In this document: positions 30,590 through 39,634 of the stretch, in pieces | Layout of the letters: each line of letters begins with the position of its first letter | Numbering within the stretch: the first letter of the stretch is position 1 | Assembly: GCA_900768245.1 (NCBI GenBank) | Contig: CAAGCE010000131.1 | Location: 1-39,789 of the forward strand | Source: Oscillospiraceae bacterium | GTDB taxonomy: Bacteria; Bacillota; Clostridia; Oscillospirales; Ruminococcaceae | Reading direction: 5' to 3' | Length of the DNA: 39,789 bases | Made by a program: the position numbers and the translations under genes | Notes under the pieces: model-generated | Told to the model about the DNA's origin: nothing | Databases searched by the model: none | Seen by the model: only the letters and a program-made list of their open reading frames with translations

Positions 30590-31537
30590 ATGAAAACTGT
30601 TGTAGTTACAGGAGCGTCAGGAATGATGGGAATGGCGGTAACGGAAGCTCTTCTTGAAAAAGGTTGCAGCGTTATCGGCACAGACAGCAAACCTAACAGT
30701 TTTATTGATAAGCCGAATTACAGCTTCGTTGAAGCTGATATAGATGATAAAGGAAAAATAACAGAACTTCTTAAAGAAAGCAAAGCTGATGTTCTTGTTC
30801 ATCTGGCTTGCACTGTCGATAATGACTTCACCAATATTCTTTCATCTGCCGAGGAAAAAACCAGTGCAGCTGTTGATAAATATCTGTATAAAGCTGCTGT
30901 TGACGCAGGCCTCGGTGATATTATCCTCGTAAGCACACATCAGGTCTATGCACACCAGAAGACCCGTGAGCCTATCAGAGAAACCGCCGACGAGAAGCCA
31001 AGCAGCATCTACGGCAAGCTTAAATATGAAAGTGAAAAGGCTCTTTCAAAGGTAATTTCAAAGAGTGTTTCCTGCAAGGGAGTTATCGCAAGGATCTGCC
31101 CTGTCTATACAAAGGATTACGTTGAAAACCTCAGGAGCAAGATATATGACCCTAAGGACGGCTGCTCATTTATCTATGGCTACGGCGACTACGGCTATTC
31201 ATTCTGCTGCCTTTACAACCTTGTTGATTTCATAGTCGGTATAGTAAATGTGTCCAGCGGAATAAACTATCAGGGCGTGTACAATGTGTGCGATACAAAG
31301 CCTATTGCAGCAAAGGAGATCGTTGAATTCCTCAGACAGTACCATAAGCTCGGTGCTGTTATCCAGAGAAATTACGGCTCCGACAGCGTTAAGGCAGTCG
31401 TATCATTCGGCGCAAAGGGCGCAAAGAACGATTATCGCTACAACGACCTAAGCATCGCCTGCAGCAACGTTTCCTACGCAAATACAAAGGCGCAGCGTAT
31501 TGCAGCATTCCGCTGGAAGCTTGCCAACACAAAGTAA
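30590..31537 (+). CDS. NAD(P)-dependent epimerase/dehydratase (extended SDR)
   Basis: This 315-residue short-chain dehydrogenase of the extended type has a Rossmann dinucleotide motif GASGMMG (7-13 region), FVEADIDDKGKI, VLVHLACTVDND, an ILVSTHQVYAH segment with the catalytic Ser/Thr, and YGKLK (YxxxK). These enzymes usually act on nucleotide-sugars. The C-terminal half is less conserved, so the substrate cannot be named. ATG 30590 follows ACGGAGGT. It has its own promoter and terminator and is transcribed convergently with the MATE gene. Confidence 0.85.
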   Translation: MKTVVVTGASGMMGMAVTEALLEKGCSVIGTDSKPNSFIDKPNYSFVEADIDDKGKITELLKESKADVLVHLACTVDNDFTNILSSAEEKTSAAVDKYLYKAAVDAGLGDIILVSTHQVYAHQKTREPIRETADEKPSSIYGKLKYESEKALSKVISKSVSCKGVIARICPVYTKDYVENLRSKIYDPKDGCSFIYGYGDYGYSFCCLYNLVDFIVGIVNVSSGINYQGVYNVCDTKPIAAKEIVEFLRQYHKLGAVIQRNYGSDSVKAVVSFGAKGAKNDYRYNDLSIACSNVSYANTKAQRIAAFRWKLANTK

Positions 31538-31556
31538 GACAAAACTACATATCATT

Positions 31557-31596
31557 GCCGGTACAGCATAGTTCTGTGCTGGCTTTTTTATTTTTT
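31557..31596 (+). terminator. terminator of the epimerase gene
   Basis: A 10-bp stem (GCCGGTACAG 31557-31566/CTGTGCTGGC, including two G-T pairs) is followed by a long T-run. Repeat A2 begins immediately after. Confidence 0.85.
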
Positions 31597-31695
31597 TTAG
31601 GGAAATCAACTTTTGCCTGAGGCTGTAAAAGACGTGTCCCATACCGTAAATGGCACGGACTGTTACTGAGGGCATTGTACAGCAGGAGCGTGAAG
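31597..31695 (+). repeat. family A repeat, partial copy (A2)
   Basis: From AGGGAAATCAACTTTTGC it continues with GAGGCTGTAAAAGACGTGTC, CCCATACCGTAAA, TGGCACGGACTGTT and GAGGGCATTGTAC, colinear with A1, A3 and A4. The GCC-rich end is missing. The last part has an AGCAGG/CCTGCT hairpin that could act as a weak terminator for the MATE gene on the other strand. Confidence 0.65.
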
Positions 31696-31699
31696 CCTG

Positions 31700-33097
31700 C
31701 TATGCCCGAATTGTTTCTTTTGAGTGTCCGATAGCGTTATTAACGGCTATCTGCTTCTTGTATGCATAAATAAAGTATCCTATCTCAGCGGCAGCGGTAA
31801 TTGCCCACGAGAAGCTGTAAAGGAGATATAGCGACGTAATAGTGTTGTAGTGGGCAAAAACAGTGTAGACCCAAACAACACGGAATACGCAGGATCCGAG
31901 AATTACTATAACAGTAGGAGCAACGCTCTTTCCGATACCTCTTGAAGCGGCAATGGTGCAGTCCATAAATGCGCTTATGGCATATGACCAGCCCATTATT
32001 TTGATGCGTTCCATTCCCGCCTCGATAACAGCAGGCTCGTTGGTGAAAAAGGCAAGGAACTGCCTTCCGAAAACTAGAAGAAGTCCGCCGAGAACAGCTC
32101 CCGATGTAAATGAAAAAAGCAGGCTTATGAAATAGCATTTTGTTATTCTGTCCTTTTTGCCTGCACCGAGATTTCGGCTTGCAAAGCTTGCGCAGGCTGT
32201 ATGGAATGCTGCCATTACGTTGTAAATAATGGCATCTGCATTGGTCGCAGCGGAGTTGCCCGATACCATAACAGCGTCAAAATGATTTACACCCTTTTGT
32301 ACAAAAAGATTGGCAACAGCGAAAACAGCATTCTGTATTCCTGCAGGGATCCCGAGGATAAGTATGCTTATGCAGGAGCTCCTGTCAAAATATTTTCTTG
32401 AAAGATATAAACGGCAGCTGTCATTGCGCCTGATAAGATGCTGTACAACAAGCACAGCCGAAACATACTGAGCGATAACGCTTGCAATAGCAACGCCGTC
32501 CGCAGCCTTTTTGCATACTATAACAAAGAATAAATTAAGTATGACATTGAGTATTCCCGCAGCAGTAAGGTAAAGCAAAGGACGCTTTGTTTCGCCGCAG
32601 GCACTTAAAACACCGTTGCCGAAATTATATACCGCCATTGCAGGCAGACCGAGCGAATATATTTTAAGATACAAAACTGCGCTGTCAATAAGCTCGTCCT
32701 TTGTGTTGAGCATTTCAAGCATAGGTCTTGCAAAAAGGTTTGATATAAGTCCGACGATAATGCCTATGACAGTGCAGACGATAAGTGCGGAATAAACGGT
32801 CTTGGCTGTGCCGTCGCTGTCCCCTGCACCGAGCCTGTGAGCGGTGCGGACATTTACACCTGCGCCAAGTCCGATGAGAAAGCCTGTAAAAAGCGATACA
32901 AGCAAGGTAGTTGAACCTACTGCGCCGAGAGCGATATAATCCGCAAATTTTCCTGCAATAGCAACATCGCTGAGGTTAAAAAGCACCTCAAGTATCTGCG
33001 ACAGCATAAGTGGTACGCTGAAAAACAATATATTTTTCCACAGCGAACCGTTTACCATATCAATAGTTTTCTGTTGTTTGGTTTCACATTTACTCAT
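31700..33097 (-). CDS. MATE family efflux transporter
   Basis: This 465-residue integral membrane protein with about 12 helices belongs to the multidrug and toxin extrusion family of Na+ or H+ antiporters. It shows the N-terminal PLMLSQILEVLFNLSDVAIAG, GLGAGVNVRTAHRLGAGD, AVYNFGNGVLSACGETKRPL, and a second-half FASRNLGAGKKDRI. ATG 33097 was preferred to an in-frame start at 33190 because a GGGGAAG site precedes it and the longer version would begin within the promoter. It has its own consensus promoter with a hairpin at the start of the mRNA. The exported substrate is unknown. Confidence 0.92.
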   Translation of the reverse strand: MSKCETKQQKTIDMVNGSLWKNILFFSVPLMLSQILEVLFNLSDVAIAGKFADYIALGAVGSTTLLVSLFTGFLIGLGAGVNVRTAHRLGAGDSDGTAKTVYSALIVCTVIGIIVGLISNLFARPMLEMLNTKDELIDSAVLYLKIYSLGLPAMAVYNFGNGVLSACGETKRPLLYLTAAGILNVILNLFFVIVCKKAADGVAIASVIAQYVSAVLVVQHLIRRNDSCRLYLSRKYFDRSSCISILILGIPAGIQNAVFAVANLFVQKGVNHFDAVMVSGNSAATNADAIIYNVMAAFHTACASFASRNLGAGKKDRITKCYFISLLFSFTSGAVLGGLLLVFGRQFLAFFTNEPAVIEAGMERIKIMGWSYAISAFMDCTIAASRGIGKSVAPTVIVILGSCVFRVVWVYTVFAHYNTITSLYLLYSFSWAITAAAEIGYFIYAYKKQIAVNNAIGHSKETIRA

Positions 33098-33133
33098 TTT
33101 ACTTCCCCGGATCTTTTTATGCAATAATAATGA

Positions 33134-33190
33134 CGCACCAAAAAAGGTGCGCCAATTACTGATAATATCATTTTTTATAAGCAATGTCAA
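33134..33190 (-). promoter_or_regulatory. MATE gene promoter with leader hairpin
   Basis: On the minus strand TTGACA (33190-33185), a 17-nt spacer and TATTAT (33167-33162) form a strong promoter. Transcription starting near 33155 would place the stem CGCACC/GGTGCG (33151-33146 and 33139-33134), with a T6 loop, at the very 5' end of the mRNA. There it could stabilise the mRNA or act in attenuation. Confidence 0.65.
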
Positions 33191-33196
33191 CAGATT

Positions 33197-34636
33197 TTAA
33201 GAATTTTTGCTGTTCGGCTTATCAAGCTTCTTAGCGCAGACAATACCTGCTGCGAGCCAGAAAACAGGAGCGACGGTAACAGAGCTTGCGCTGAAAAAGC
33301 CTTGTATCATATATGCTGCAACAGCGGCAAGAAGTGCAGGACGATACCATTTTTCAGTATCCCCAAAAAAGCTTTTAAGTCCGCCGAAGGAGCGTTTCAG
33401 TACATAAACTATAAATACAAGATATGCTGCAAGTGACGGTATACCTCTTGTTGCGGCAATGTAAAGATATTCATTGTAGCTCTTGTCAATAGCGTTTATC
33501 TGAAGCTCCTCGGAAATATTCTGTGCCTTTGCAAGACAGTCGGGACCAATGCCGAAAATAGGATTTTCCTTGATAAAATCAAGACTTCTGCCCCAGGCTA
33601 TCTCGTAAAGCGAGCGTTTGTCAACAGGAGAATAGCTGTAAACAATGAAAAGTCTGAAATAAGCGTCATAGTATGCAATAGCCTTGTCACGGATATAAAT
33701 TCCCTGAACAAGCAGAACTATAACAAAAGTTATGACCATTGCACCTGCAAGAACAGCGTATCTTTTTAAAGGGGTTTTTAAAATGCCGTCCGAAAATTCG
33801 GTCTTGTCTTTGCTGTTCTTTATTAAAATGATGACAGCTGCAATAACAAATGTGCTGCCGATGCCGATCAAAGGCACTATTGACGAGGTGAAAAGACCTG
33901 TCAGCAGGAAAAGCAAAGCAGCAATACCGTAAACTCTTGCACGGATAATATTTTTTTCATAAACAGCACCGACAATTGCTATGCCCGAAACCAAAGTAAG
34001 GAACGAGCCGAAAAAGATAGGACTGTCGGACAAGCCGCTTGAAAGCATTACATCACGAAGCGCAATTGTTGGCAGGTCATCATACTTTGTGAGAAAATCC
34101 AGGTTGGGAATATGCTGCAAGACCGCAATAACAGCCTGAATGATACCTGCGCCGATAATAACGTCCATAAGGATTTTTACCGATCTTTCACTTGAAACAG
34201 TAGTGGCAAGCAGAAAAATGCCGAAATATGCAATAAGCGAGAGCAGACCTTCATAGCGTCCCAGCTCACCTTCAAGAGCGGTTCTGACCGTTTCGGAAGT
34301 GCCGTCCATATTGTTTGCAAAGAAAACGCTGTAATATGATGCAAATGCCCATACTGCCATAAAAATTATTGCCCAGTATATCTTGTTTTCCTTAAAGGTG
34401 TGTTCCTTTCGGAGCATTGCGATGATGAAAAACAAAATCGAACCGAAGCCTGTGAGATAAAGAAACGAGCCGAGGAACGAGGACGAGCTGTTCATACCTG
34501 TGATAAAAAGGTTGCCTATCTGCGGAATGAGTACGCACAGCATAAGCATAGCCCCTGTCCACTTCTGGAGGGTTTCGGGCTTCATATTAAGAATAAAGTT
34601 TGATTTTTCGGTAGTACCGAATATTGTCTTTGGCAC
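33197..34636 (-). CDS. O-antigen ligase/polymerase (Wzy/WaaL-like) membrane protein
   Basis: This 479-residue protein has about 10-12 hydrophobic segments and the large extracellular loop of the O-antigen ligase family (about 330-410). The loop contains GRSLDFIKENPIFGIGPDCL and DKSYNEYLYIAATRGIPSLAAYLVF, the signature Wzy_C region. Such proteins polymerise or transfer lipid-linked glycans. In a Gram-positive the likely product is a capsule or wall glycan (inference). The start is GTG 34636, with GGGAG about 8 nt upstream. It follows rny on the same strand after a terminator. No glycosyltransferase cluster surrounds it. Confidence 0.82.
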   Translation of the reverse strand: MPKTIFGTTEKSNFILNMKPETLQKWTGAMLMLCVLIPQIGNLFITGMNSSSSFLGSFLYLTGFGSILFFIIAMLRKEHTFKENKIYWAIIFMAVWAFASYYSVFFANNMDGTSETVRTALEGELGRYEGLLSLIAYFGIFLLATTVSSERSVKILMDVIIGAGIIQAVIAVLQHIPNLDFLTKYDDLPTIALRDVMLSSGLSDSPIFFGSFLTLVSGIAIVGAVYEKNIIRARVYGIAALLFLLTGLFTSSIVPLIGIGSTFVIAAVIILIKNSKDKTEFSDGILKTPLKRYAVLAGAMVITFVIVLLVQGIYIRDKAIAYYDAYFRLFIVYSYSPVDKRSLYEIAWGRSLDFIKENPIFGIGPDCLAKAQNISEELQINAIDKSYNEYLYIAATRGIPSLAAYLVFIVYVLKRSFGGLKSFFGDTEKWYRPALLAAVAAYMIQGFFSASSVTVAPVFWLAAGIVCAKKLDKPNSKNS

Positions 34637-34652
34637 AAAATCACTCCCGTAA

Positions 34653-34687
34653 TAAAAATCCCTGCGTACCCATTTGAGTACGCAGGG
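34653..34687 (-). terminator. terminator of rny
   Basis: A perfect 10-bp stem CCCTGCGTAC/GTACGCAGGG (34687-34678 and 34669-34660) with an 8-nt loop is followed by ATTTTTATT on the minus strand, 17 nt after the rny stop. Confidence 0.88.
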
Positions 34688-34704
34688 TATAAACTTGCTA
34701 AATA

Positions 34705-36273
34705 TTACTTAGCGTATTCAACTGCACGGCTTTCACGAATAATATTGACTTTGATCTGTCCCGGATAATCCATTTCATCTTCAATACGTTTTGCAATATC
34801 TCTTGCAACGATGACCATTTTTTCATCATTGATCTGGTCAGGGTAAACCATAATACGAACTTCACGGCCTGCCTGAATAGCGAAGGATTTTTCAACACCC
34901 TCATAAGATGTGCATATCTCTTCAAGCTTTTCAAGACGCTTGATGTAGTTTTCGTAGTTTTCGCTTCTTGCGCCCGGTCTTGCGGCTGAAATAGCGTCGG
35001 CAGCCTGTACGAGAGCGGCAACAACGGATTTTATCTCAACATCGCCGTGATGAGCTTCAATAGCGTGGATAACCTCAGGGCTTTCCTTGTATTTGCGGCA
35101 GACATCAACGCCTATCTGAACGTGTGAGCCTTCGATCTCATAGCTGAGAGCCTTGCCTATATCGTGGAGAAGACCTGCACGGCGGGCAAGATTTGCGTCA
35201 ACGCCAAGCTCGGAAGCCATAATTCCCGCAAGGTGAGCGACCTCAACGGAATGATTGAGAACATTCTGACGGTAGGAGGTCCTGTAATGAAGACGTCCGA
35301 GGAGTCTTACAAGCTCATGGTTAAGACCGTGTACGTTGGTTTCAAGAACGGCACGCTCACCCTCCTGCTTGATGATATGCTCAACCTCACGGCGAGCCTT
35401 ATCGACCATTTCTTCGATTCTTGACGGGTGGATACGTCCGTCGGCAATAAGCTTTTCAAGAGCGATCCTTGCGACCTCACGGCGAGCCTGATCGAAGCAG
35501 GAAAGCGTGATAGCTTCAGGAGTATCGTCAATGATAAGGTCAACGCCCGTGAGAGTTTCAAGTGTACGGATATTGCGTCCCTCACGTCCGATGATACGAC
35601 CCTTCATTTCATCGTTAGGCAGCGGAACGACGGAAACTGCCGATTCCGAGACCTGATCTGCGGAACATTTTGAAATTGCAAGGGAAATAAGATCTCTTGC
35701 CTTTTCCTCACATTCGTCCTTGAGCTGCTGCTCAAAAGCCTGTATTTTCAGAGCTTTTTCGTGAGTAAGCTCATTTTCAAGCATGGAAAGCAGGTGTTCC
35801 TTAGCCTGATCCATAGTAAACTGAGAAATTCTTTCGAGGATCTCAAGCTGTGATTTTTTGATCTTGTCAGCTTCTTCGAGCTTTTCTTCAGCCTGTTTGA
35901 TCTTTTTCTGCAATATCTCGTCTTTTTTCTCAAGGCTGTCATTTTTCTTGTCGAGATTTTCTTCCTTCTGCTGAATGCGGCGTTCCTGACGGGAAAGCTC
36001 ATTTCTGCGTTCCTTGGTTTCCTTTTCGAGTTCGGAACGGCTCTTGTGGATCTCGTCCTTCGCCTCAACAAGAGCTATTTTCTTCTGGCTTTCAGCTTCC
36101 TTTTTAGCGTCCTCAACGATTCGTTCCGCTTCTTTTTCTGCTGAACCGATAGCTGCTTCAGCCTGCTGCTTACGATGCTTTACACCGACATTGAACAGGA
36201 TCACGCCCGAAACGGCTGCACCGACAACGAAAGCGATGATCGCTGCAATAATAACAGTAGTAGATGTTGGCAC
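34705..36273 (-). CDS. rny: ribonuclease Y
   Basis: This membrane-anchored endoribonuclease initiates mRNA decay in Firmicutes. The 522-residue protein has an N-terminal transmembrane helix (about 6-29), a long charged coiled coil (about 32-190), a KH domain with GRIIGREGRNIRTLE, and an HD domain with HSVEVAHLAG and LLHDIGKAL. The start GTG 36273 is chosen because AGGAGG lies 9 nt upstream and the protein then begins at the conserved membrane anchor. A longer in-frame reading would start at 36324 inside the leader. In Bacillus rny is next to ymdB and spoVS; here they are far apart. Confidence 0.96.
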   Translation of the reverse strand: MPTSTTVIIAAIIAFVVGAAVSGVILFNVGVKHRKQQAEAAIGSAEKEAERIVEDAKKEAESQKKIALVEAKDEIHKSRSELEKETKERRNELSRQERRIQQKEENLDKKNDSLEKKDEILQKKIKQAEEKLEEADKIKKSQLEILERISQFTMDQAKEHLLSMLENELTHEKALKIQAFEQQLKDECEEKARDLISLAISKCSADQVSESAVSVVPLPNDEMKGRIIGREGRNIRTLETLTGVDLIIDDTPEAITLSCFDQARREVARIALEKLIADGRIHPSRIEEMVDKARREVEHIIKQEGERAVLETNVHGLNHELVRLLGRLHYRTSYRQNVLNHSVEVAHLAGIMASELGVDANLARRAGLLHDIGKALSYEIEGSHVQIGVDVCRKYKESPEVIHAIEAHHGDVEIKSVVAALVQAADAISAARPGARSENYENYIKRLEKLEEICTSYEGVEKSFAIQAGREVRIMVYPDQINDEKMVIVARDIAKRIEDEMDYPGQIKVNIIRESRAVEYAK

Positions 36274-36977
36274 TTTCTTATACCTCCTCTTAATGCAAGG
36301 CATTGCGCACAGCCCGTGCAGCACTGCCTCAATGATAATTTAGGAAAATATCACTTCGGAGGTCAGAATAGCAGGAATTCAATTTTTTGTACCGTATGCA
36401 AATATCTTATTCCTAAACAGTATGTATAGAAATCCCCCATATTGCATAAACCAATGAAAACCTATGCATAATATTCGGCTTAAAAATAAAACGCACAGTA
36501 GTTTTACAAGGTTTTATACGGCTTGTAATTATCTTTCTGAATAATATCCCCTTATCTGAATTGTTCGATTTATTTCTGTACTCTGCGTATAATATACTCA
36601 ATGTATAGAATTGTCGTTCTTACGGGAGCATATAGATCCGTAATGTGAAAAAGCATTACAGATGCGGTTTATGTCATAGTGACATTTGCCGCAGATGATA
36701 AAAATGAATATATGAAAACCTTCTATTCAGCCATAGAAGTAATAAAAAATAGAGCTGCAATTTATATTTCCGACAGATATGCTCTGTGTGGAGCTAAAGC
36801 GGTAAAGTGCGTAAAATAAAATGACATTTCCAACCATTTAAGCAGGTTACAGCCTTAATATATTTATATTGCATTCATTCTTTTATTTTAATATAAAACG
36901 TTTAAAATGTCAAGGCAAATTATACATTTTGACACTATTTCATAAGATAAAGATCGCTAAGCTGTTAAAAACGACTA
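36274..36977. other. 704-nt intergenic region between rny and thrS
   Basis: No well-supported gene is present. A TTGACA (36913-36908)/TAAAAT (36890-36885) pair on the minus strand with a 17-nt spacer could be a distal rny promoter. On the plus strand a TATAAT at 36588-36593 precedes two hairpins (GTAATG/CATTAC at 36640-36659; GCGG-ATGTCA-TAG-TGACAT-CCGC at 36664-36692). A short open frame there ends at 36819. It may be a decayed gene or small RNA; the evidence is weak. Confidence 0.35.
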
Positions 36978-37006
36978 TTGACAAAGTTATGCCGCCGTGC
37001 TATGAT
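36978..37006 (+). promoter_or_regulatory. thrS promoter
   Basis: TTGACA (36978-36983), a 17-nt spacer and TATGAT (37001-37006) are close to consensus. Transcription would begin near 37013, at the start of the T-box leader. Confidence 0.8.
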
Positions 37007-37029
37007 ATGACAATGTAAAGATATTTACA

Positions 37030-37296
37030 AAGCGTTGAAAAAGGAAGGCATATGACAGTACAGCTCAGTCTGTATCAGCAGTCATCAGAGAGTTTCCGCC
37101 GTCGGCTGAAAGCGGGAACGGTCCGCAGTTGTATGCACACCGCCTTTTGAGCCTGCCTAATCGGCAGCGGCCGCTCGTTTATGAGCTTGCTCCCGTTACA
37201 GAGCTTCGTGAGGCACAGGATAATTTTTTTATCGGTGCGAACATGGGTGGAACAGCGATATATCGCCCCTTGATTGAGTTCAAGGGGCGTTTTTTG
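37030..37296 (+). promoter_or_regulatory. T-box riboswitch of thrS
   Basis: This leader senses uncharged tRNA and controls readthrough into thrS. Stem I elements are AGAGAG (37087-37092), the GGCTGAAAG loop and a following TTTTGAGC. A codon ACC at 37139-37141 just before it is the likely threonine specifier. The T-box sequence is GGGTGGAACAGCG (37245-37257), one base off the usual GGGTGGNACCGCG. A 10-bp terminator stem (37264-37273/37280-37289) with T-run follows. The leader extends about 340 nt from the promoter to thrS. Confidence 0.88.
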
Positions 37297-37350
37297 TTTT
37301 TTCAATGCAAAAAAGGGTATAATATAAAAGTGAGAAAGGATGTATCAACA

Positions 37351-39297
37351 ATGATCAAGCTTACACTTAAAGACGGCTCCGTAAGGGAAGCCGAAAACGG
37401 CGTATCGGCAGCAGAAGTTATCAAGGGCATCGGAATGGGACTTTATAAGTCTGCGTGTTCGGTAAAGCTCAACGGAAAGGTCTGTGACCTCCGCACACCT
37501 CTTACAGAGGACTGTTCATTTGAAGTCCTTACATTTGAAGATGAGGACGGCAAAAAGACATTCAATCATACAGCATCACATATGCTTGCTCAGGCAGTAA
37601 AAAGACTTTATCCTGACGTAAAGCTTGCAATCGGTCCTGCTATCGAGGACGGCTTCTATTACGATTTTGACTGCGAAAAGGCTTTCACACCTGACGACCT
37701 TGCAAAGATCGAAGCGGAGATAAAGAAGATCGCAAAGGAAAATATCGAGCTTGAAAAGTTTGAGCTCCCTGTTGACGAAGCAATTGCAAAGCTTGAAGAA
37801 ATGGGCGAACCGTATAAGGTCGAGCTTTGTAAGGAACACGCAGACAAGGGCGAAAACATTTCGTTCTATAAGCAGGACGACTTTGTTGACCTCTGCGCAG
37901 GTCCTCACCTTATGAGCACAGGCACAGTAAAAGCTGTTAAGCTTCTCTCCTGCACAGGCGCATATTGGAGAGGCGATTCAAAGGGCAGGCAGCTTTGCCG
38001 TGTTTACGGTACAGCATTCCCTAAAGCAAGCGAGCTTGAAGCATACCTTGCAGCAAGAGAAGAGGCACAGAAGCGTGACCACAACAAGCTTGGACGTGAG
38101 CTTGAATACTTCACAACAGTTGACTGCATCGGTCAGGGTCTTCCTATCCTTCTTCCGAAGGGCGCAAAGGTCATCCAGATACTTCAGAGATGGGTCGAAG
38201 ATACAGAGCAGGCAAGAGGCTATCTCCTCACAAAAACACCTTATATGGCAAAGAGAGATCTTTATAAGATCTCAGGACATTGGGATCACTACCTTGACGG
38301 TATGTTCGTCCTCGGCGACCCGCACGATGAAACAAAGGAATGTTTCGCTCTCCGTCCGATGACTTGCCCATTCCAGTATCAGGTATTTCTCAACAGAGCA
38401 CGTTCCTACCGTGACCTCCCTATGAGATTGGGTGAAACATCAACACTTTTCAGAAATGAAGACAGCGGCGAAATGCACGGACTTATCCGTGTACGTCAGT
38501 TCACAATTTCCGAAGGACACCTTATCCTCCGTCCTGAGCAGCTTGAAGAAGAATTCAAGGGCTGTCTTGAGCTTGCAAAATACTGCCTTGATACAGTAGG
38601 ACTTCTTGATAAGTGTACATTCCGTTTTTCACAGTGGGATCCTTCAAATCCGAAGAACAAGTACGAAGGCACAGCAGAACAGTGGGAAGAAGCACAGTCT
38701 GTAATGGCAAAGATACTTGATCACCTTGGAGTAGATTATACTATCGGTATAGATGAAGCTGCATTCTACGGACCAAAGCTTGACATTCAGTATAAGAATG
38801 TATACGGCAAGGAAGATACACTCGTAACAATTCAGATAGATATGCTCCTTGCAAAGAAGTTCGGTATGGAATATACAGATGTAGACGGCAAGAAGAGAAT
38901 GCCGTACATTATTCACAGAACATCGCTGGGCTGCTATGAACGTACACTTGCATACCTTATTGAAACATATGCAGGCGTGTTCCCGCTCTGGCTCGCACCT
39001 GAGCAGGTAAGGATCCTTCCTATCAGTGAAAAGCATAACGAATATGCTCAGAAGATAGCTGACAGATTTACAGCTCACGGTATGAGAGTGACCGTAGACA
39101 AGCGTGATGAAAATATCGGACCTAAGATCAAGGCATCAAGACTTGAAAGAATACCATACACATTTGTTATCGGCGATAATGAAATGGAGAGCGGCACAGT
39201 TACTATCCGTTCAAGAAAAGAAGGCGAGCTTCCAAACGTGCCTGTTGAAGAAGCAATTGCAAAGCTCTTTGAAGAGAACGATACAAAAGCCCGTTAA
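37351..39297 (+). CDS. thrS: threonyl-tRNA synthetase
   Basis: This 648-residue class II synthetase charges tRNA-Thr. It has an N-terminal TGS domain (1-60, LTLKDGSVREAENGVSA), the editing domain with HTASHMLAQAVKRLYPDVK, and a catalytic core. The core includes RPMTCPFQYQVF, RLGETSTLFRNEDSGEMHGL (motif 2), FTISEGHLIL and IIHRTSLGCYERT. A C-terminal anticodon domain from LWLAPEQVRILPIS follows. The zinc ligands (Cys of MTCP, His of EGH, His of IHRT) are present, though MNCPGH is replaced by MTCPFQ, a variant seen in some Clostridia. ATG 37351 begins the TGS domain and follows GAAAGGA; upstream in-frame codons lie inside the T-box leader. Confidence 0.96.
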   Translation: MIKLTLKDGSVREAENGVSAAEVIKGIGMGLYKSACSVKLNGKVCDLRTPLTEDCSFEVLTFEDEDGKKTFNHTASHMLAQAVKRLYPDVKLAIGPAIEDGFYYDFDCEKAFTPDDLAKIEAEIKKIAKENIELEKFELPVDEAIAKLEEMGEPYKVELCKEHADKGENISFYKQDDFVDLCAGPHLMSTGTVKAVKLLSCTGAYWRGDSKGRQLCRVYGTAFPKASELEAYLAAREEAQKRDHNKLGRELEYFTTVDCIGQGLPILLPKGAKVIQILQRWVEDTEQARGYLLTKTPYMAKRDLYKISGHWDHYLDGMFVLGDPHDETKECFALRPMTCPFQYQVFLNRARSYRDLPMRLGETSTLFRNEDSGEMHGLIRVRQFTISEGHLILRPEQLEEEFKGCLELAKYCLDTVGLLDKCTFRFSQWDPSNPKNKYEGTAEQWEEAQSVMAKILDHLGVDYTIGIDEAAFYGPKLDIQYKNVYGKEDTLVTIQIDMLLAKKFGMEYTDVDGKKRMPYIIHRTSLGCYERTLAYLIETYAGVFPLWLAPEQVRILPISEKHNEYAQKIADRFTAHGMRVTVDKRDENIGPKIKASRLERIPYTFVIGDNEMESGTVTIRSRKEGELPNVPVEEAIAKLFEENDTKAR

Positions 39298-39318
39298 AAT
39301 AAAATTTGCATAAAATAA

Positions 39319-39358
39319 AAAAGCTGTTCCGTTTTTATGAGCGGAGCAGCTTTTATTT
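39319..39358 (+). terminator. terminator of thrS
   Basis: AAAAGCTG plus CCG (39319-39331) pair with CGG plus CAGCTTTT (39342-39354) across a small mismatch, followed by ATTTTG, 21 nt after the stop codon. Confidence 0.85.
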
Positions 39359-39382
39359 TGCCGTGTTCGTTAGTTTTATATT

Positions 39383-39588
39383 TTTTTGGGGGGCGGCGGC
39401 ATAAAATTTGTCTTGAACCGTAAGATCGCAAGCTGCCGCGGTCGTCAGTGCTGTGCGGACTTATAGCAGCAGCTGACAGATACCTGCTTTTTACAGCCCC
39501 AATGCCCTTGGGAACAGTCCGTGCAATGCAGGCTTTTTGAAAACGTCCGGTGCAGTTAAAGCAAAAGTCGGCTTCCCAAATAAATACT
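39383..39588 (-). repeat. family A repeat, full-length copy (A4)
   Basis: On the minus strand it runs from TTTGGGAAGCCGACTTTTGC through TGCACGGACTGTT, CAAGGGCATTG and GACCGCGGCAGCTTGC to ATGCCGCCGCCCCCC and an A-run. It is colinear with A3; the central part differs in sequence and length. Confidence 0.7.
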
Positions 39589-39599
39589 CATAAAACAAA

Positions 39600-39634
39600 A
39601 ACTGCCGCAGTAAAAACCGCGGCAGTTATTATAC
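39600..39634. terminator. terminator-like hairpin
   Basis: A 9-bp stem AACTGCCGC (39600-39608)/GCGGCAGTT (39619-39627) has T-rich sequence after it on the minus strand (TTTTGTTTTATG), so it may end a minus-strand unit lying beyond the window. Confidence 0.55.
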
